Shown here one piece after another: positions 1 to 12,200 of a stretch of 64,000 nt of DNA. A model generated the notes under the pieces. It searched no databases. It worked only from the letters and a program-made list of their open reading frames with translations, and was not told the DNA's origin. Each line of letters begins with the position of its first letter. Position 1 is the first letter of the stretch. The stretch comes from Umbelopsis ramanniana AG (Eukaryota; Mucoromycota; Umbelopsidomycetes; Umbelopsidales; Umbelopsidaceae): positions 62,001-126,000 of the forward strand of contig NW_026252119.1 of NCBI RefSeq assembly GCF_025399195.1, written 5' to 3'. Both the position numbers and the translations under genes were made by a program.

Positions 1-85
1 CTCCTGCCAGATAATATCGACGTCACCAATTTAAACCATGTCTTTTTTTACGGCAGATTGGTAGCGTTACTCCATCGCACTTGCA

Positions 86-640
86 ATGTCAACACTCGGA
101 CGAACATTGAAGAACATCATGCGTGCTGGCCCTGCCAGCGCATGGAAGCAACTTAACACCATGGGCGACACTAAGTTTGGTGCATTAATAGGCACCGATG
201 CCGTTGGCAACAAGTTCTTTGAGAACAATGATGAAATCTTCGGTATGCTGAATGCATGACGGCTAATGTCACGTCCAAACAACCCTTTCCATGCCTGCCT
301 CTAACCTCATTTCTCATTCATTAGGCCGTGAGCGTTGGGTCGAGTACGCCAGCAGCGATCCTGATCCGGCTCAAGTTGCACCTGACTGGTAAGGGGATCA
401 TCAGCATTTTCCATTGAGTCCATCCCACACTCACGTTTTGCTTGCTTGTTCTATTCCAATAGGCACATGTGGCTCACCAAGTTCGTCCAAGAACCTCCTA
501 CTGAAATGAACATCCAGCCAAAGAAGTTCTGGGGTGAGCCAACTCCCAACTATACCGGCACCCGTAACGCCTATGTGCCATACAACACCGTCAGACCCAA
601 ATACAACGCCTGGGAGCCCGAGGTTAAGAGCAGAGAATAA
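86..640 (+). CDS. NDUFA12: NADH dehydrogenase 1 alpha subcomplex subunit 12 (complex I B17.2)
   Basis: This is an accessory subunit of mitochondrial complex I, in the matrix arm. Three exons (86-242, 325-388, 463-640) give a 132-residue protein. Seen: the N-terminus has the family's GTDxxGNKFFEN pattern, then RWVEY, a DPxxVxPDWHMWL segment formed across the second intron (TG|G codon), and a PNYTGTxxAYxPYNTVRPK C-terminal block. The length is normal for the family. The start is the first ATG before the conserved region. The stop codon lies inside an AATAAA hexamer (636-641), so the 3' UTR may be very short. Presence of this gene excludes lineages that lost complex I. The family call is secure. 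Confidence 0.95.
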
Positions 641-761
641 ATACACACAGTAGATCTTGATTTATAAACCCGTCTCGAAAAACAAATCAACCGTTTTGAA
701 TGTAACACCTTTTTACATATATTAAAAAAAAAAGTTCAAATATCAAACTGTCCCGGGGGGT

Positions 762-1679
762 TCATTTGGACATAGCCTTGATCAATTGGACTAGCGTTTG
801 ATTGACTGGAAGTTGAATATTTTTGTCGTTTGCTTGTCGACACAACCAGCCGTTAATGGCATCGATTTCAGTAGGACGTGAATTTCGAACATCCTGTAGC
901 ATGGAAGACGAATTGTGATTGGTATCACGACACACTTGTTGCACCTGGTTAAATAGATGATCTGCATGCTTGTGCTCAAACACTTGAGCGGCTTCACTGC
1001 ATACTGAGCGCATCAAGGACATTGCTTCTGGACGATCAAGAAGCTGACCGTTGGGAACTTTTAGAATGGCGGTGAGAGGATTGATGCAAGCGTTCACCAC
1101 CAGCTTGTCAATTTTACTATCCATCAGTGCATCCCACTCCAACAATTTTGCATTCATATCTGGAATGGTAGTTAATAACTTGAGGACATTGACGGTTTTA
1201 CTTTGATCAGATGGCATGGCAGCCATCTCCATTCCACCTTCCCAATTATGATGCGTGATTTCAAAGTGACCTGATCGTTCGACACCATGTTTATTGACGC
1301 CAACTGCGACATTGGCGGAGGTGGCAGGAATGCCTGAGGCGTCCAGAGACTCTTTCCACGCCATGCCGTTTTCGAGAAATAGCGCCGTCGTCGACGGTAT
1401 CCAGCGATGTTTGATAGATGTGAGAGCAGCCGTCGTATCCTGGGCTTTGGTGGTGACGATCAAATTCTCAATAGTGGAGGTTTGACTGGCGAGTTCTACC
1501 GACACGCCGGCGGTGATTAACGTAGGTTGTTGGCCGGACTTGGTGTACCGAATGCCGTTGAACAATGGACACAGATCGGCATGGCGAACAATTAGAGTGA
1601 CATGGTGGCCGTTCTTAGCCAACAAGACCGAGACAAGGCAGCCAATGGCACCGGCACCGACAACGTGGAATCTGGACAT
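762..1679 (-). CDS. Ketopantoate reductase (PanE/ApbA) family protein
   Basis: This single-exon gene encodes 305 residues. The family reduces 2-dehydropantoate to pantoate with NADPH in pantothenate/CoA synthesis. Seen: an N-terminal Rossmann motif VVGAGAIGCLVSVLLA (residues 6-21) and a C-terminal ApbA_C domain with KLVVNACINPLTAIL, which carries the expected Lys and Asn, and RPTEIDAINGWL near the end. Fungi often carry several paralogues of this fold, not all of them pantoate enzymes, so the substrate is not fixed by sequence alone. The gene is divergent from the UQCC2-like gene, with 129 bp between start codons that must hold both promoters. Confidence 0.85.
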   Translation of the reverse strand: MSRFHVVGAGAIGCLVSVLLAKNGHHVTLIVRHADLCPLFNGIRYTKSGQQPTLITAGVSVELASQTSTIENLIVTTKAQDTTAALTSIKHRWIPSTTALFLENGMAWKESLDASGIPATSANVAVGVNKHGVERSGHFEITHHNWEGGMEMAAMPSDQSKTVNVLKLLTTIPDMNAKLLEWDALMDSKIDKLVVNACINPLTAILKVPNGQLLDRPEAMSLMRSVCSEAAQVFEHKHADHLFNQVQQVCRDTNHNSSSMLQDVRNSRPTEIDAINGWLCRQANDKNIQLPVNQTLVQLIKAMSK

Positions 1680-1808
1680 GGTGATATGCGGACCCTAGTA
1701 GCGGGCGGGGATAACAGGCAAAAAAAATTCCAGTGGCTTTGGGAAGACGGACGGACGCCTGGGGGTTCGAGACATCATTTCCAATTCATTTTCCATTTCA
1801 CTCATATA

Positions 1809-2230
1809 ATGGCTGGACGTAACGAAGTACAAAGCCTCTACCGATCGTACCTACGATTGATTGCCGACTGGCCTGCCGATTTAGTTCGACCTAATCGAGA
1901 TATGAAGAAGGTGCTGACAGCTCGAGTGCAAGAGATGTTTCGTCAGACCGACAACACCGCCGCTCAAGTGGATGTCGCCGAAGCACGACGACAGCTGGAG
2001 GCCTTGGAACGACTTTTGGCCAACGACTTCAAAGAAAAGGTAACTCCCAACCTAAACCATGACATGTATTCGTCCTATTGACCTCTTCTTTCACACAGTA
2101 CCCATTGTCGGATAAAATTGTTTCACCCGCCAGTAATCCCAACTACTACTCCCGCCTGGTCGCGTCCCTTGAAGCACAAAAGACAGCAGGCAAGGGAGGC
2201 CCATTTGCGCGGTTTTTTGGCAAGAATTGA
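1809..2230 (+). CDS. UQCC2: UQCC2/Cbp6-like complex III assembly factor
   Basis: Two exons (1809-2039, 2099-2230) encode 120 residues. Seen: an N-terminal SLYRSYLRLIADWPADLV segment followed by RDMKKVLTARVQEMFR and an alpha-helical ARRQLEALERLLANDFKEKYP stretch. This spacing and the YRxFLxLxxxWPxD signature match the MNF1/UQCC2 (Cbp6) family, which binds newly made cytochrome b and helps assemble the bc1 complex in mitochondria. The LYR-like tripeptide could also suggest an LYR-motif protein, but the W-P-x-D segment favours UQCC2. It lies next to NDUFA12, another respiratory gene, though nothing suggests co-transcription. Confidence 0.8.
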
Positions 2231-2703
2231 ATACACCCACACCCCATTGTATTATAAATAGCGATCATTTTGTAAAAGACATATTTGAGCGAGTCTCAGC
2301 GCATTCGTTTTAATGAAAAAAGACCCAAGTTTTTGAATTAATACTTTTTTCGATGAGATATTTTTTTGTGGCTTTTTTTCGATGGTGATTTTTTTTCGGT
2401 TCGAGATACGCATGAAAAGTAGGAGAGACTATGTACAATAAAAACCGGATGAACAAGCACACTTTAGGTTGTGTAAAGTAAAGAAGGACACAGACATGTT
2501 GACTAACAAAAGTGAGAGAAAGAAAAAAAAAAGAAGAAAAAAAAAAAGAGAGAGGAAAGCTGGTGGGAATTGCGTAAGGTTAAGAGAAAGATGATATAGA
2601 TCCAGCTAAAGAACAAACCCTTCATCTGGAGTATAGAAAGGCAATGACCACGTTCCGTTTGTTCCCCATTCATTCCCCTTCCAGCAAAGAGCGGTCGACA
2701 CTT
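2231..2703. other. Convergent intergenic region, AT-rich, no gene
   Basis: This lies between the stop codons of the UQCC2-like gene (plus) and the C2H2 factor (minus). It holds long T runs near 2345-2395 and a purine-only A/G tract around 2515-2560. No ORF or RNA gene is supported. It is probably the two 3' UTRs and terminators. Confidence 0.6.
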
Positions 2704-3597
2704 TTAGATCGGATAGGGAGAGGCCGACGAAGGAGCATCGTTAGTGAGGCCGTGGTGGTGGTGATGAAGAATGGAAGAAGAAGACTGACGAATGACAGGA
2801 GGTGGAGGCAAAAACAAATTAGTAGAGTTTGCCGAATCCGATTGCTGCGGTTGTTGTTGAGAGCCACCATCCTGCTGTCTACTGTCATAATAAGACGGCG
2901 ATGAAGATGACAACGTGGCGGTCGAACTAGATGGTATAGAAGCAGATTTGGCTTGAGCTTGACCGCAGCGTTTGACCAACATGTGTCGTTTCAAAGCATC
3001 CTTACGACTGAAACGTTTGTCACAGAAATTACATGGAAAAGGTTTGACACTGAGATGAATGCGAGCGTGCCGCTTAAGGTCGTGATTACGATTGAAGGAG
3101 AGAGGACAATTATCACATTTGAACGGTCGTTCTGTGGCAGGGATTCTCCAGTGAGGCGTTCGGTGATTGGTGGAAGTTTGATTGGGTGGTTGTTGTGATT
3201 GCTGTTGTTGTTGCTGAAAAGTAACAGGGAAAGGATATCCAGATGGTTGCTTGGACGCATCTACATGTGGAGAGATATCGGTGGAAGATGAAGTAGATGA
3301 TGGCGTAGGAGGAAGTTGCAGAGGTGACTGAACAGCATGGGGTCTTTGTTGTTGTTGATAGACCGGCGGAGGCCAGTGGGAAGTTGGCGGTGGCGAATAT
3401 GGATTTGTAGAGTGATCAAACCAATAGTCGGATCGATTTGCAAATGGCTTACTGCCATCATCTTGATGTTCTATTTCACCTGTAGAATATCGTGGAGGGT
3501 ATGGTTTCGATGGAGTTGGCCATCCTTGCTGCGAACTGTCATACCCCTGTGGGTATTCGTATGGAGACCGCTTGGACGGAGGGTGGTTAGAATACAT
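2704..3597 (-). CDS. C2H2 zinc-finger transcription factor
   Basis: This intronless gene encodes about 297 residues. Seen: two adjacent C2H2 fingers in the middle of the protein (FKCDNCPLSFNRNHDLKRH and FPCNFCDKRFSRKDALKRH), flanked by Pro/Gln/Ser-rich low-complexity sequence with poly-Q, poly-S and poly-H runs. Such disordered flanks are typical of fungal regulators. The first finger linker (HLSVKPF) fits DNA binding in the major groove. The finger pair resembles Crz1/Msn-like fungal factors, but no subfamily is certain. I prefer the ATG at 3597 (MYSNHPPSKR); an in-frame ATG at 3627 would add ten residues. The upstream region is unusually T/A-homopolymer-rich. Confidence 0.8.
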   Translation of the reverse strand: MYSNHPPSKRSPYEYPQGYDSSQQGWPTPSKPYPPRYSTGEIEHQDDGSKPFANRSDYWFDHSTNPYSPPPTSHWPPPVYQQQQRPHAVQSPLQLPPTPSSTSSSTDISPHVDASKQPSGYPFPVTFQQQQQQSQQPPNQTSTNHRTPHWRIPATERPFKCDNCPLSFNRNHDLKRHARIHLSVKPFPCNFCDKRFSRKDALKRHMLVKRCGQAQAKSASIPSSSTATLSSSSPSYYDSRQQDGGSQQQPQQSDSANSTNLFLPPPPVIRQSSSSILHHHHHGLTNDAPSSASPYPI

Positions 3598-4341
3598 TTC
3601 AGACGAAATAGAGAAAAAAAAGGACAAAAAAAAAAAAGAAATTGGTTCGCCTGAGGACGATTTCCTTTTTTTTTGAAGCGTTTTCCAAAGGAAAGAGAAG
3701 AGAAAAGAAAAGAAGAAGGGAAAAAGGTGTTAAAAGGGCCCGGTTTTGTTCGAGTTGTTGTGGCTGCTCGTTGTGTTCATTTCAACTTTAAACCTCTTTC
3801 TTCAGTTCTGAACCTATTCTTCGATTTCTTGTGACTCCTTCCACTACTTTCATTCTTCCTTTCCTTCTTGTGCCTCTCCCTCCCTCCAAACTTTCTTCGC
3901 ATTCAATGTCCAGTTCCTGTCGCACGCTAGATAGTGGTGGCCTCGCCATACTCCCATTCAAGGCAATGTGGCGTTTCTTCTTTTTTTTTTCTCTATCCCC
4001 CCAAAAATCCTCAAACACACGCGTTGTGAGAAATCTCCAACCGTCTGCAACCAACCAGCCAAAAATCCTTATGTGGGGGTTTCTTTTTTATACATAAACA
4101 ATGAGCTGACAAACGATGAGTTACCAATGACAACAAATATCAACAGCGAAAGGAAGAAAGAAAAAAAAAAGGTGTTAAGAATGAGTAATATAAGCGGAAA
4201 AGAAAGAGGGTAGAGAAATCTATTTAACAAGGTCAACGGCAAAGAAAGAAAACATTTGGGTTTGCGAAGTAGTGTTTACGAGAGAGAGCGAAGAGAGAAA
4301 GAAAAAAAAATAACTTAATGTATTAAAACAAGCTTTTCTGA
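3598..4341. other. Intergenic/5' leader region with pyrimidine and purine tracts, no gene
   Basis: This is the upstream region of the C2H2 gene and the downstream region of the KH gene. It contains several A or T homopolymers and strongly strand-asymmetric CT-rich stretches (about 3780-3900). Short ORFs exist on both strands (for example 3788-4054 minus) but are low complexity and have no recognisable motif. It is probably the long 5' UTR and promoter of the C2H2 factor. Confidence 0.5.
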
Positions 4342-7300
4342 TCAGGTCGGTACAAATGACCAGTCTGATTTGGATTCAGTCCCGTCATGAGCATTGGACC
4401 AGCCATTAGGAGCAGCCGTATGGCTACCGGTATGGGTATTCCAAGATGAGCCTAATACAATAGGGTCCATTGTTAAATACTGTTTCTTGCCTTGTTCTCC
4501 CCTCTTGTCACTTACGTTGATTGGTATCCTCTGCAGGGGATGGTCTATGCGTATCGTGACTGACTGGACCTCCTCCAAGATAACTGAAGAGGGCAGGGTT
4601 GGAAGGGGCTGAAGAGAATGAGGAGGATCCACTACTACTGGCACGCATCAGAGGTGGTGGAGGGGTCCCATTCTGAGGTGTGACGAACCAGGATTTCGAT
4701 CGCATGGGGGTGGAAGAACTGCTAGTAGGAGGTCGGACCACGATGCCTGCACTATTGGAGGTTTGTGGTAAAGGCTTAGCATCACGGTCGAGCATCGCTT
4801 CAGGCATAGATCTTGAACTGGCCATGGAACTGGTGGTATCCGTGGATGAAGAAGCAGTGGGGTGAGCCAAGTGATGAAGCAATGGTTCATTATCGTCATT
4901 GCCTGCCGTAGTAATATTGGGGCTAGTGTTGACGCCGGCTCCTCCATATTGACTTTGCAGCGGGTATAAATTACGAGGAGATGAAAGATCAAAGGTACCA
5001 GGTGGAGGATAATTGCCTAACAATGGTAAAGTGGTGTCCATGGGTCCAGAGAAGCTTGTATGCATGGTAGGTGGTGCGGGTGGATTATTGGATCCACCGA
5101 TCGGTCCTTGGGTCCATATATCCGCGACCTGGGATGAAGATGGCATGGGTAAGGTTCGACCAAATGATAAATTGGTATTACGCACAGGTGTACTATGGTT
5201 TTGCTGAGGCATTAATCCAGTGACAGGATGGTCAGACACTGACATCTTATCAAAGATGGCTCTCAGATTGTCAGGTGAAGATGATGTGGATTCTCTAATA
5301 GGTTTCCAATGGGTATCAAAAGCATTACTGCTAGAATAGTCGAATAAACTATAAGTTGAAAAGGCCGAAGATGGAACAGTGACATCCGGTTGCGATGAAC
5401 TAGTCGTCGTGCTGCTGGTACTTTGCAGTTGAGCACCAAACAACTTGTTGTTAAACGGTGCAAATGTTCCGGCAAAGGAATCACTTTTAGGTCGTTCCAT
5501 GGTCGTAGTAGATTCTGGGTAGGTAGTAATTTGATAAGCATGAAGGTATTTCTTTAATACCGAGACAGCATTGGGAAGGGTGTCCATGGCGCTACAATTA
5601 AATTGGAAGGTGAACACATAATCCTGGCCATTGGTTTCAAGATCCGACTGAACACAGGCTGAAGATGAAGTAGGTGTCTCTGGTGACGAGATGGGAGTGG
5701 CATCCGATCGTGATAACGATGTTCGAGAAGAAGATCGCTTGTTGCCGGTCGAAGTGGACGGTTCCAATTCAAGATGCTCGTTACCAGCAGCTGTATCAGG
5801 AAGGTGGAGGTGGATGTTGAATTCCTGTCGAATACGATTCACCACCTTTTCCTTAAAGTCATCGGATCCTGTAACCACGCCAAGGGTTGTGGAATAAGGT
5901 ACGCGTAGATAATATTCTTCTGGGATAAGTTCTGACAGTAACTGCGATGCTATAGAAAGTTGGGATTCTGGTCCATGTAGTACAACTGCGTCAGATGATA
6001 ATTCTCGCTTGGGCCATCGGATTCTCGTATTGGTTCGTTGTTCGATATCGTGAATTTCTTGAGCATGATTCATGACCATAATTCGGTGGTATTGATGAGG
6101 TATGGTGATTTCTTTCGTCGTATAATCCTTGTCCTTGGAGCTGATCAATTCCATCACGGCATGGCGCAAATTATCCAGGTTGATCTGGTTTTTCATTGGC
6201 GTCCGAGCAACCACGTTGTCGTCATTATCATAATACCCGCCTAGCGCCGCAAACTCTTCAGCATTTGAAAACTTGACATAGACTCCATATTTTTTCATGA
6301 TGCGTTGAATATTTTTGCCACCCACGCCGATGATACGTTTGTGATAAGCCTCGGGAACGTAAAACGAAATTTCAGCCGGCAATTCTTCCTGTAGCAGAGT
6401 CAAACCATCCAATGCCTTGACGAAGCTGGTACTTTGAACTTCAATCACGAAGTTGTATTCGCTGAACGGCAAAAATTTGATTTTGACACCCGACGTCTTC
6501 ATGATTTTGTTAATTTTTCCGCTCTTTTTCCCGCTGATAAATTCACGTTGTTCATTTGATAGCTCCACAAGGAAGATGGTATCATGGTGGTAAACCTGGC
6601 AATGTTTAAAAAAAAAAAAAAAAGGATGGATGTTTAGACGACGAAAAAGACGATAGGGGTAAGAAAAAAGATAGATGACTGACCTTGAGTAGATTCATAC
6701 CGTTTATATGCTGATAAACATTACGAATCGCCCGCTCAGAACCAATCACTTCAATGCTACCCGTTTCTGTCTTGTAGGCGACTTCAGCTCCGGAGATTTG
6801 AGATAATTGCAATACAAGAGTACTAAGGTTGGACATGGAATTGAAGAAGTTGGCGCCTTCAGCCGAATACATTGGACCATTTCGTGCATAGAAAAAGAAG
6901 GTTGCCTCATAGACATTACAAGCCTAATAAATTGGGTGGTCAGTATTATACCAAATAAAAAAAATTCCGTGCTATCCAAACAAGCCCATCCCCCACATAC
7001 CAAATGGTTTAATGCCCTCAACGTTCTTTCTGCATTGACACGACTTTCAGCAAACACCGTGATCATATTATTTCCTGAACCGGGAGTAGAAAATATAATG
7101 AAAGACGCTGCAAGAGAAGGGTTAGCGAGGGTAAAAAGGGGACCATACTCATGCCTCTACCTACCATTATCTTCCATAATAGCAAGTAAATCATCTCTTC
7201 GATGCATCAAAAGCCAATCTCCTTTCCGAGGATGTAATATAGAATCCTTTTGGTACATTGATTTGGTCTGGAAGAAAGCAATACGGATTAGAGGTCCGGG

Positions 7301-8252
7301 CCAGACAGGGTGCATCAAGTGACCATCAATGTATATTACCTTTTGAACATATAACTTGTTTAACATATCTTTTGCTCGAGTGATGGAAGAAGGAGTTCCA
7401 GTAACATAAATACGTGCACTTTGATGATGATGAAGATCGTCTTGAACAGACATTTCTGGGTGATTAACATTGGTGAAAGCTGAAGGCAAATAAATGTTGG
7501 TGGAGGTTTCCTCCATGATGGATTGAAGATAACATCGCTTGCGTCCGCACACGAGATTATGCAGTCTTGCAGGTATATCGATGGTGTCTGTGCGCAAACC
7601 AGCCTACACAAAAAAACACATAAGTAAATGTCATGGTGCCTTCTCGTTGTATCAGGACCAAAACGAAAGAGACACTTTACCAGTTCGTCAAGCAAGACAA
7701 GGGCTTGAATACGAGCATACTCAACTGACTCTGGTGAACCCTGAATGTTTATTCGTGCTCCATTCTCGGATTGCAGACCAGAGGCAGGCATTTGGCCCGT
7801 GATCTCAACGTTGACGCTGACATTAGTTTCTTTCGAGATCTTGTCGAGGAGAGGGTGTATGGCGTCCTTGATTACACCGGTGTCGGTATAAAGGTCAGAA
7901 CGAGAGGTATTAATGCTGGCCATGACCTGTGGAAAAATGGAGGGAATTAGTGGACAGGAGATCGCATAGTGAGAGAGAACAGAGTGCGTACCAGGAGCGG
8001 ATTGTCTCGGATAAGGTCACCACGTGCCGCCACTACTTGGGCGGCAGGACCAGTGATGGTCAAGTTATAGTCGCATTGCTGGGAAGGCCGTTTGAGGGTT
8101 ACAGTGTCAATGGGCGTTAACACGGCTTGACATCCATAACGTGTTGAAATGTGATTACAGTGTCCTTGTAATATTTGCGTTGGAGTTTGCGTTGGTCGAT
8201 AGTGCGATGAAATAGGTGGTGCAAACCGCAGGGAATATGCAAGCTGGACCAT
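4342..8252 (-). CDS. BicC-like multi-KH-domain RNA-binding protein
   Basis: Eight exons (7992-8252, 7681-7926, 7340-7603, 7165-7267, 7001-7107, 6684-6923, 4516-6595, 4342-4451) encode 1,136 residues. Seen: several KH-type units in the N-terminal two thirds, the clearest with IIGVGGKNIQRIMKKYG (GxGG loop), plus ISGKKSGKINKIMKTSG, LVCGRKRCYLQSIMEE and an NHAQEIHDIEQRTNTRI unit. The C-terminal 400 residues are Ser/Thr/Pro-rich and disordered. The order resembles Bicaudal-C/vigilin-like mRNA-binding proteins; target RNAs are unknown. The last exon is easily missed because the donor GTAAGTGA itself supplies an in-frame stop. Splicing adds a Trp-rich tail (SSWNTHTG...DWSFVPT). An in-frame TGA lies just upstream of the chosen ATG, supporting the start. 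Confidence 0.85.
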
Positions 8253-9286
8253 AATATGTCAAAAAGGAATGGAGAAGCTTGGATAATTGGGGAGAGGCGG
8301 GTAGAATCAAAAGGAATCCCTTGAGAGGAATGCAGGGAATATGAAAAGAGAGTAGGTTATGGACCAGTGTTATAAAAATGGGGGGTAAACAATGAAAGCC
8401 GATGGCAAAGTCAATTCAGAGTTGAATCTTTTTCTAAGCACTTGTTAAAGAAAAAAAAATTTAAAGCAAAAGCCTCGGTGTTTTTTTTTGTTTTTTTTAT
8501 TTTTGTGGTGTGGTTTCCCTCACTTAAGCGCTCTGGGGCACGGGACTAGTTGGCCAACGAACTTCCTTTCCAGCAGAAAGCAGAGAAGGCCGTAGAGAGC
8601 GCATAAAACACGATCTTTTCTTTGATACCATAGACTAACCTTCGAATCTACCACTTGAACATCCTTTCCAACAATTTCATCCATTCATTCAACCGTGTAT
8701 TTGCATCCATTTTGCTAAGCTTCTTGTAACCTGCCGAATCGTACGTAAAAGAAAAAAAAATACCGTTGGTTTTAAAGAGGTCATGCTCGAAATCATTGGC
8801 TGGGTTTCGCTTTCGCCGTTTTGGATGACTGCTTTTTTCTGACGATGGTGAGCTCCTCTTGACTCGGTCAGCATCCTCTGAAACCAGAACTGGTGGGCGT
8901 AAAAGATTATTGGAACGAATACAAGCAACGATCGCAACGAAATAACGGAATTTCTCTAGATTTTGTCACGATAGCCTATGCGGCACGTTCAGTCGCCGAC
9001 AGGGAGATCGTCCGTCCCTTTTACGACAGGTACAAAAAAGTACCAACCAAAGCCATTCTGGTCAAAGCTGAGAATAGCTGTTTACCGTCGATTGGGTAAC
9101 ATTGGTTTTATTTACGCTTACTGGATCTCTTGTTTTACCGGTTGTTCAGTTGTAAACCGGTTTTCATCTCCCATTTTTAATGCCCCCCCCCCTCATACAA
9201 GCTTCATCCAGGTAATTCAACCACTTTTGTTATTAAATGTTATGATGCAATAAAATAAGATACATATGAATTTAAATAGAATCGTA
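8253..9286. other. Intergenic region with an unresolved coding-like segment
   Basis: About 1 kb lies between the Arf-GEF stop and the KH gene start. The part at 8253-8640 is T-rich and looks like the KH promoter/5' UTR. The part at about 8660-9190 has coding-like pieces on the minus strand: an ATG near 9183 opening MGDENRFTTEQPVKQEI, then NGFGWYFFVPV after a plausible intron, and a basic segment SSHPKRRKRNPANDFEHDLF ending at a stop near 8658. I could not join them in one frame with confident splice sites, so no gene model is given. A plus-strand open stretch over 8880-9099 lacks an ATG. Confidence 0.3.
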
Positions 9287-12200
9287 TTACGGCGATGGTG
9301 TAGTTGTCTTGATGGATTCTTTTTCACCTTTGGCAATAGCTTTCTCCAGTATGTCACAATAATTCTGTAACTTGATGATCTCATGCAGAAGATAGCGCGA
9401 CCGGTTTTCCCAGTTGGTCAGCGCTCTCACATTGTTGGTAGATCGAACAGGAAACTACAAGAGAATGAAAACATTAAAATCCTGTCATCCCCAATGAGGG
9501 GTTCGCATGAGATGTATCGGACACATACCTTGACTTCTATTTTCTTCTTCATTTCTCTATGGGCATTAATGTCCGCGGTCAAAGTCGCCAATTGCTTTTG
9601 TAAGCTGTTCAATTGTTCAGTATCGGATAGAGTACTGGACACTAGGGGTGGCGCGGGAGGCCGCCACTCATAAAGAACCACTTGATCTGGGTTCAGATAT
9701 GAGTTTCCAACGTTGTCATCGCCGTTTTCCACTGCATCCAGGTCAAGGATAACGTCGGCCAAACACATTCCCCAGCCATATTCCATGTTGCTAACGCCGC
9801 CGCTTAAGGGTTCTTTACTACCTCTGGCAGCCCAGTAGTTGCATGTCGATACCCATTCATTCACCTGCTCTTGAACTGCCACCTGGAAAAGATAAACTCC
9901 TCCGTTCGGTAGTTGAAGCGCAAACACGTAAGGTCGATGACGATTGTAACCCGGGGGTGGTAGAGCATTCGATAATGAATGGTTTAGACTAACCGATTCG
10001 ATTAATTGTGGACTTGTCTATGTGTGGGTTGAAAGAAGACGGCTTCGTTCAGCAAAAATGATCAAGCCAGAATAGAATGAACATGGTACTTACCGAAAGA
10101 GTCTGCGGCTGCAATGTTGCACCGGTAAACGAATTGCTTCCGCTGCCAGTCTTGAAGGAATCGGCCAGGTTGACCAGACTAGCACTGCTGGCCCGCAGCA
10201 TACTTCGTCTATGATTCACTTCCCCTCCATTGGGTGACACAGAGAACACTTGCAGTTCACCACGAGTCACCACAATCATGCATTCTTTCCAGTCTCTGTT
10301 TTTGGCCTTTTGGTCACCGCTTTCCAACAGATGTTTTCGCATAACTATACCTTCTTTATAGAAAGGTGGTTGGCTTGTGAAGGGTGCATTGTTATTGGGA
10401 AAACTCATTGCAGGCTGATGTGAAAGACCAGGAGACCGTGGATTGGAACTATGGGATCCAGTGGAGGACATGGACGTGACAGATATTTTACGTCGCATAT
10501 TGGGTGGTGAAATGGGGCGCTGCAAGTTGCTCAAGCTAGGTCGTGGATTAGGCTTTAAAGAAGAAGAAAAAAAAAAAAGGAGGATGATATGTTAGATGAA
10601 CAACCTAAAGAATCTTCCTTTACCAGGGTAGTCAAAAGTTCAAGATGACTTACTTGGCCCATATCCGTCGTAAGGATCATGCTCTCGCGTGTAGAGCGGA
10701 CCATGTTACCGACACTCTTCTTCAGCCCAATCACACCTGAAGCGTCCAAAAAGCTCTTAGGTCGATGATTGTCAAGTTGATGTTCTCGAGGTTGAAGGAT
10801 TTGTCGCTGTTTGATAGAATAGTAGAGTTCCTGTATACGCATAGTTAGCATTAGAGTATTTTCCTCCGCCCCATCTTCGCCCATACTCCTTACCCTGAGG
10901 TATATTTCCATCTCAGCTTCCCACCATTTCGGAAACTTGCCAGCTTGGCCATCTTGGTTTCTATCGTTGCCAGGACCTTGTGCATAAGCAGCCGACATAG
11001 TATTTCGAACAAAAGCTGATCGTGTCATACGAGTATGGCTACCCTGAACTACGTGCAGATCAGTATTGAGGAGTAGCATAGAATAAGTGACAGCATATAC
11101 CACGTCAGCACTGCCAAACACGCTCTTCTTATTGCACTGCCAATACCGTCTGGCAAACACTTCGAGAATACGATCAATCTGTTGAGACTCGGCCTTGACA
11201 TACAATTTGTTGCAAAGACGTCTAAGAAATGAACCGATAATAAGGTTAAATACACGTTGACCAAAAGTTGAACATCGCGCTGGATGACTTTACCGGAAAG
11301 CGGAATCCAATCGAAGCAGAGAAAAATCGAACATGTTCATGTAATAGCTTAGTGCCAGTGAGTTCAACGGCTTGGGTTGACCCATCCACTCTGTCATAAC
11401 ATCTTTTTCCATAAAATCAGTATCTTCAGCCCACAGCTTTTTTGCAGCGGTTTCGGCTTCTTTTTTCAGTGCTTCATCTGCGGGTGTTTCAAGCGAGATT
11501 GTATCCGAGGTGTCGCTTCGAGGGGTAGGGATTTCTTCAATCACAATCACCGGCTCCTTAGTCGACTCTACCGAGTTTTGGTCTTTGACAGGTGGAACAG
11601 GTGGCACGGCCTTGTTTCGTTGGACAACGTCAGGTTTCTCAGCGTCGCCAGTAGCGTAGAAATCTGCCAACAGACTTAAACTGCCTCGACGGTCGAAATC
11701 TTGAAGGGCTTTTTCAACTGATCCAAACGATGGCGTGTTACTGTTGCGATGTTGAGCCTCCGCCGCTTGGCCAGCTATACTCAATAAAAGTCCACCAGCA
11801 CTACCGAAATGGCCTCCACTAAGTCGCTTTGTCAATCTTCTCTCTGCTCGTTCTCGTTCAATATCCTCCTGTGAAACACCGGTGGCATCCACAAAGGACT
11901 CTTCGCCATTATCGGCTTCGTCAGAATCATCGTCTGAGTCGGATTCCAGCATTGAATCTCCTGTCACCTCGGCAAACGATGAGTCGTTATCTACCATACT
12001 GTCATCACCATTCATAGTATGAAATGATTCGGAGCTCAAGGCGTTATGGGCGCCATCCAACATAATATCTTCTCGTTGTAGGGTTGATTTGTTGGATAGT
12101 TCTGTGTCAGGAATGACTCTAGCATTCTTTCGACTTTTAGTATTTTGCAATACGATGTCGGCTAAGGTGGGCGGCTCGGAGGGTTCAGCCTTATTTTCGT

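Noticed and set aside
3788-4097. Overlapping ORFs on both strands upstream of the C2H2 gene
   Set aside because: Both are low complexity and arise from CT/GA-rich leader sequence.
8893-9099. Plus-strand open frame reading VKDYWNEYKQRSQRNN
   Set aside because: There is no ATG in frame and no supported acceptor; it overlaps the unresolved minus-strand segment.
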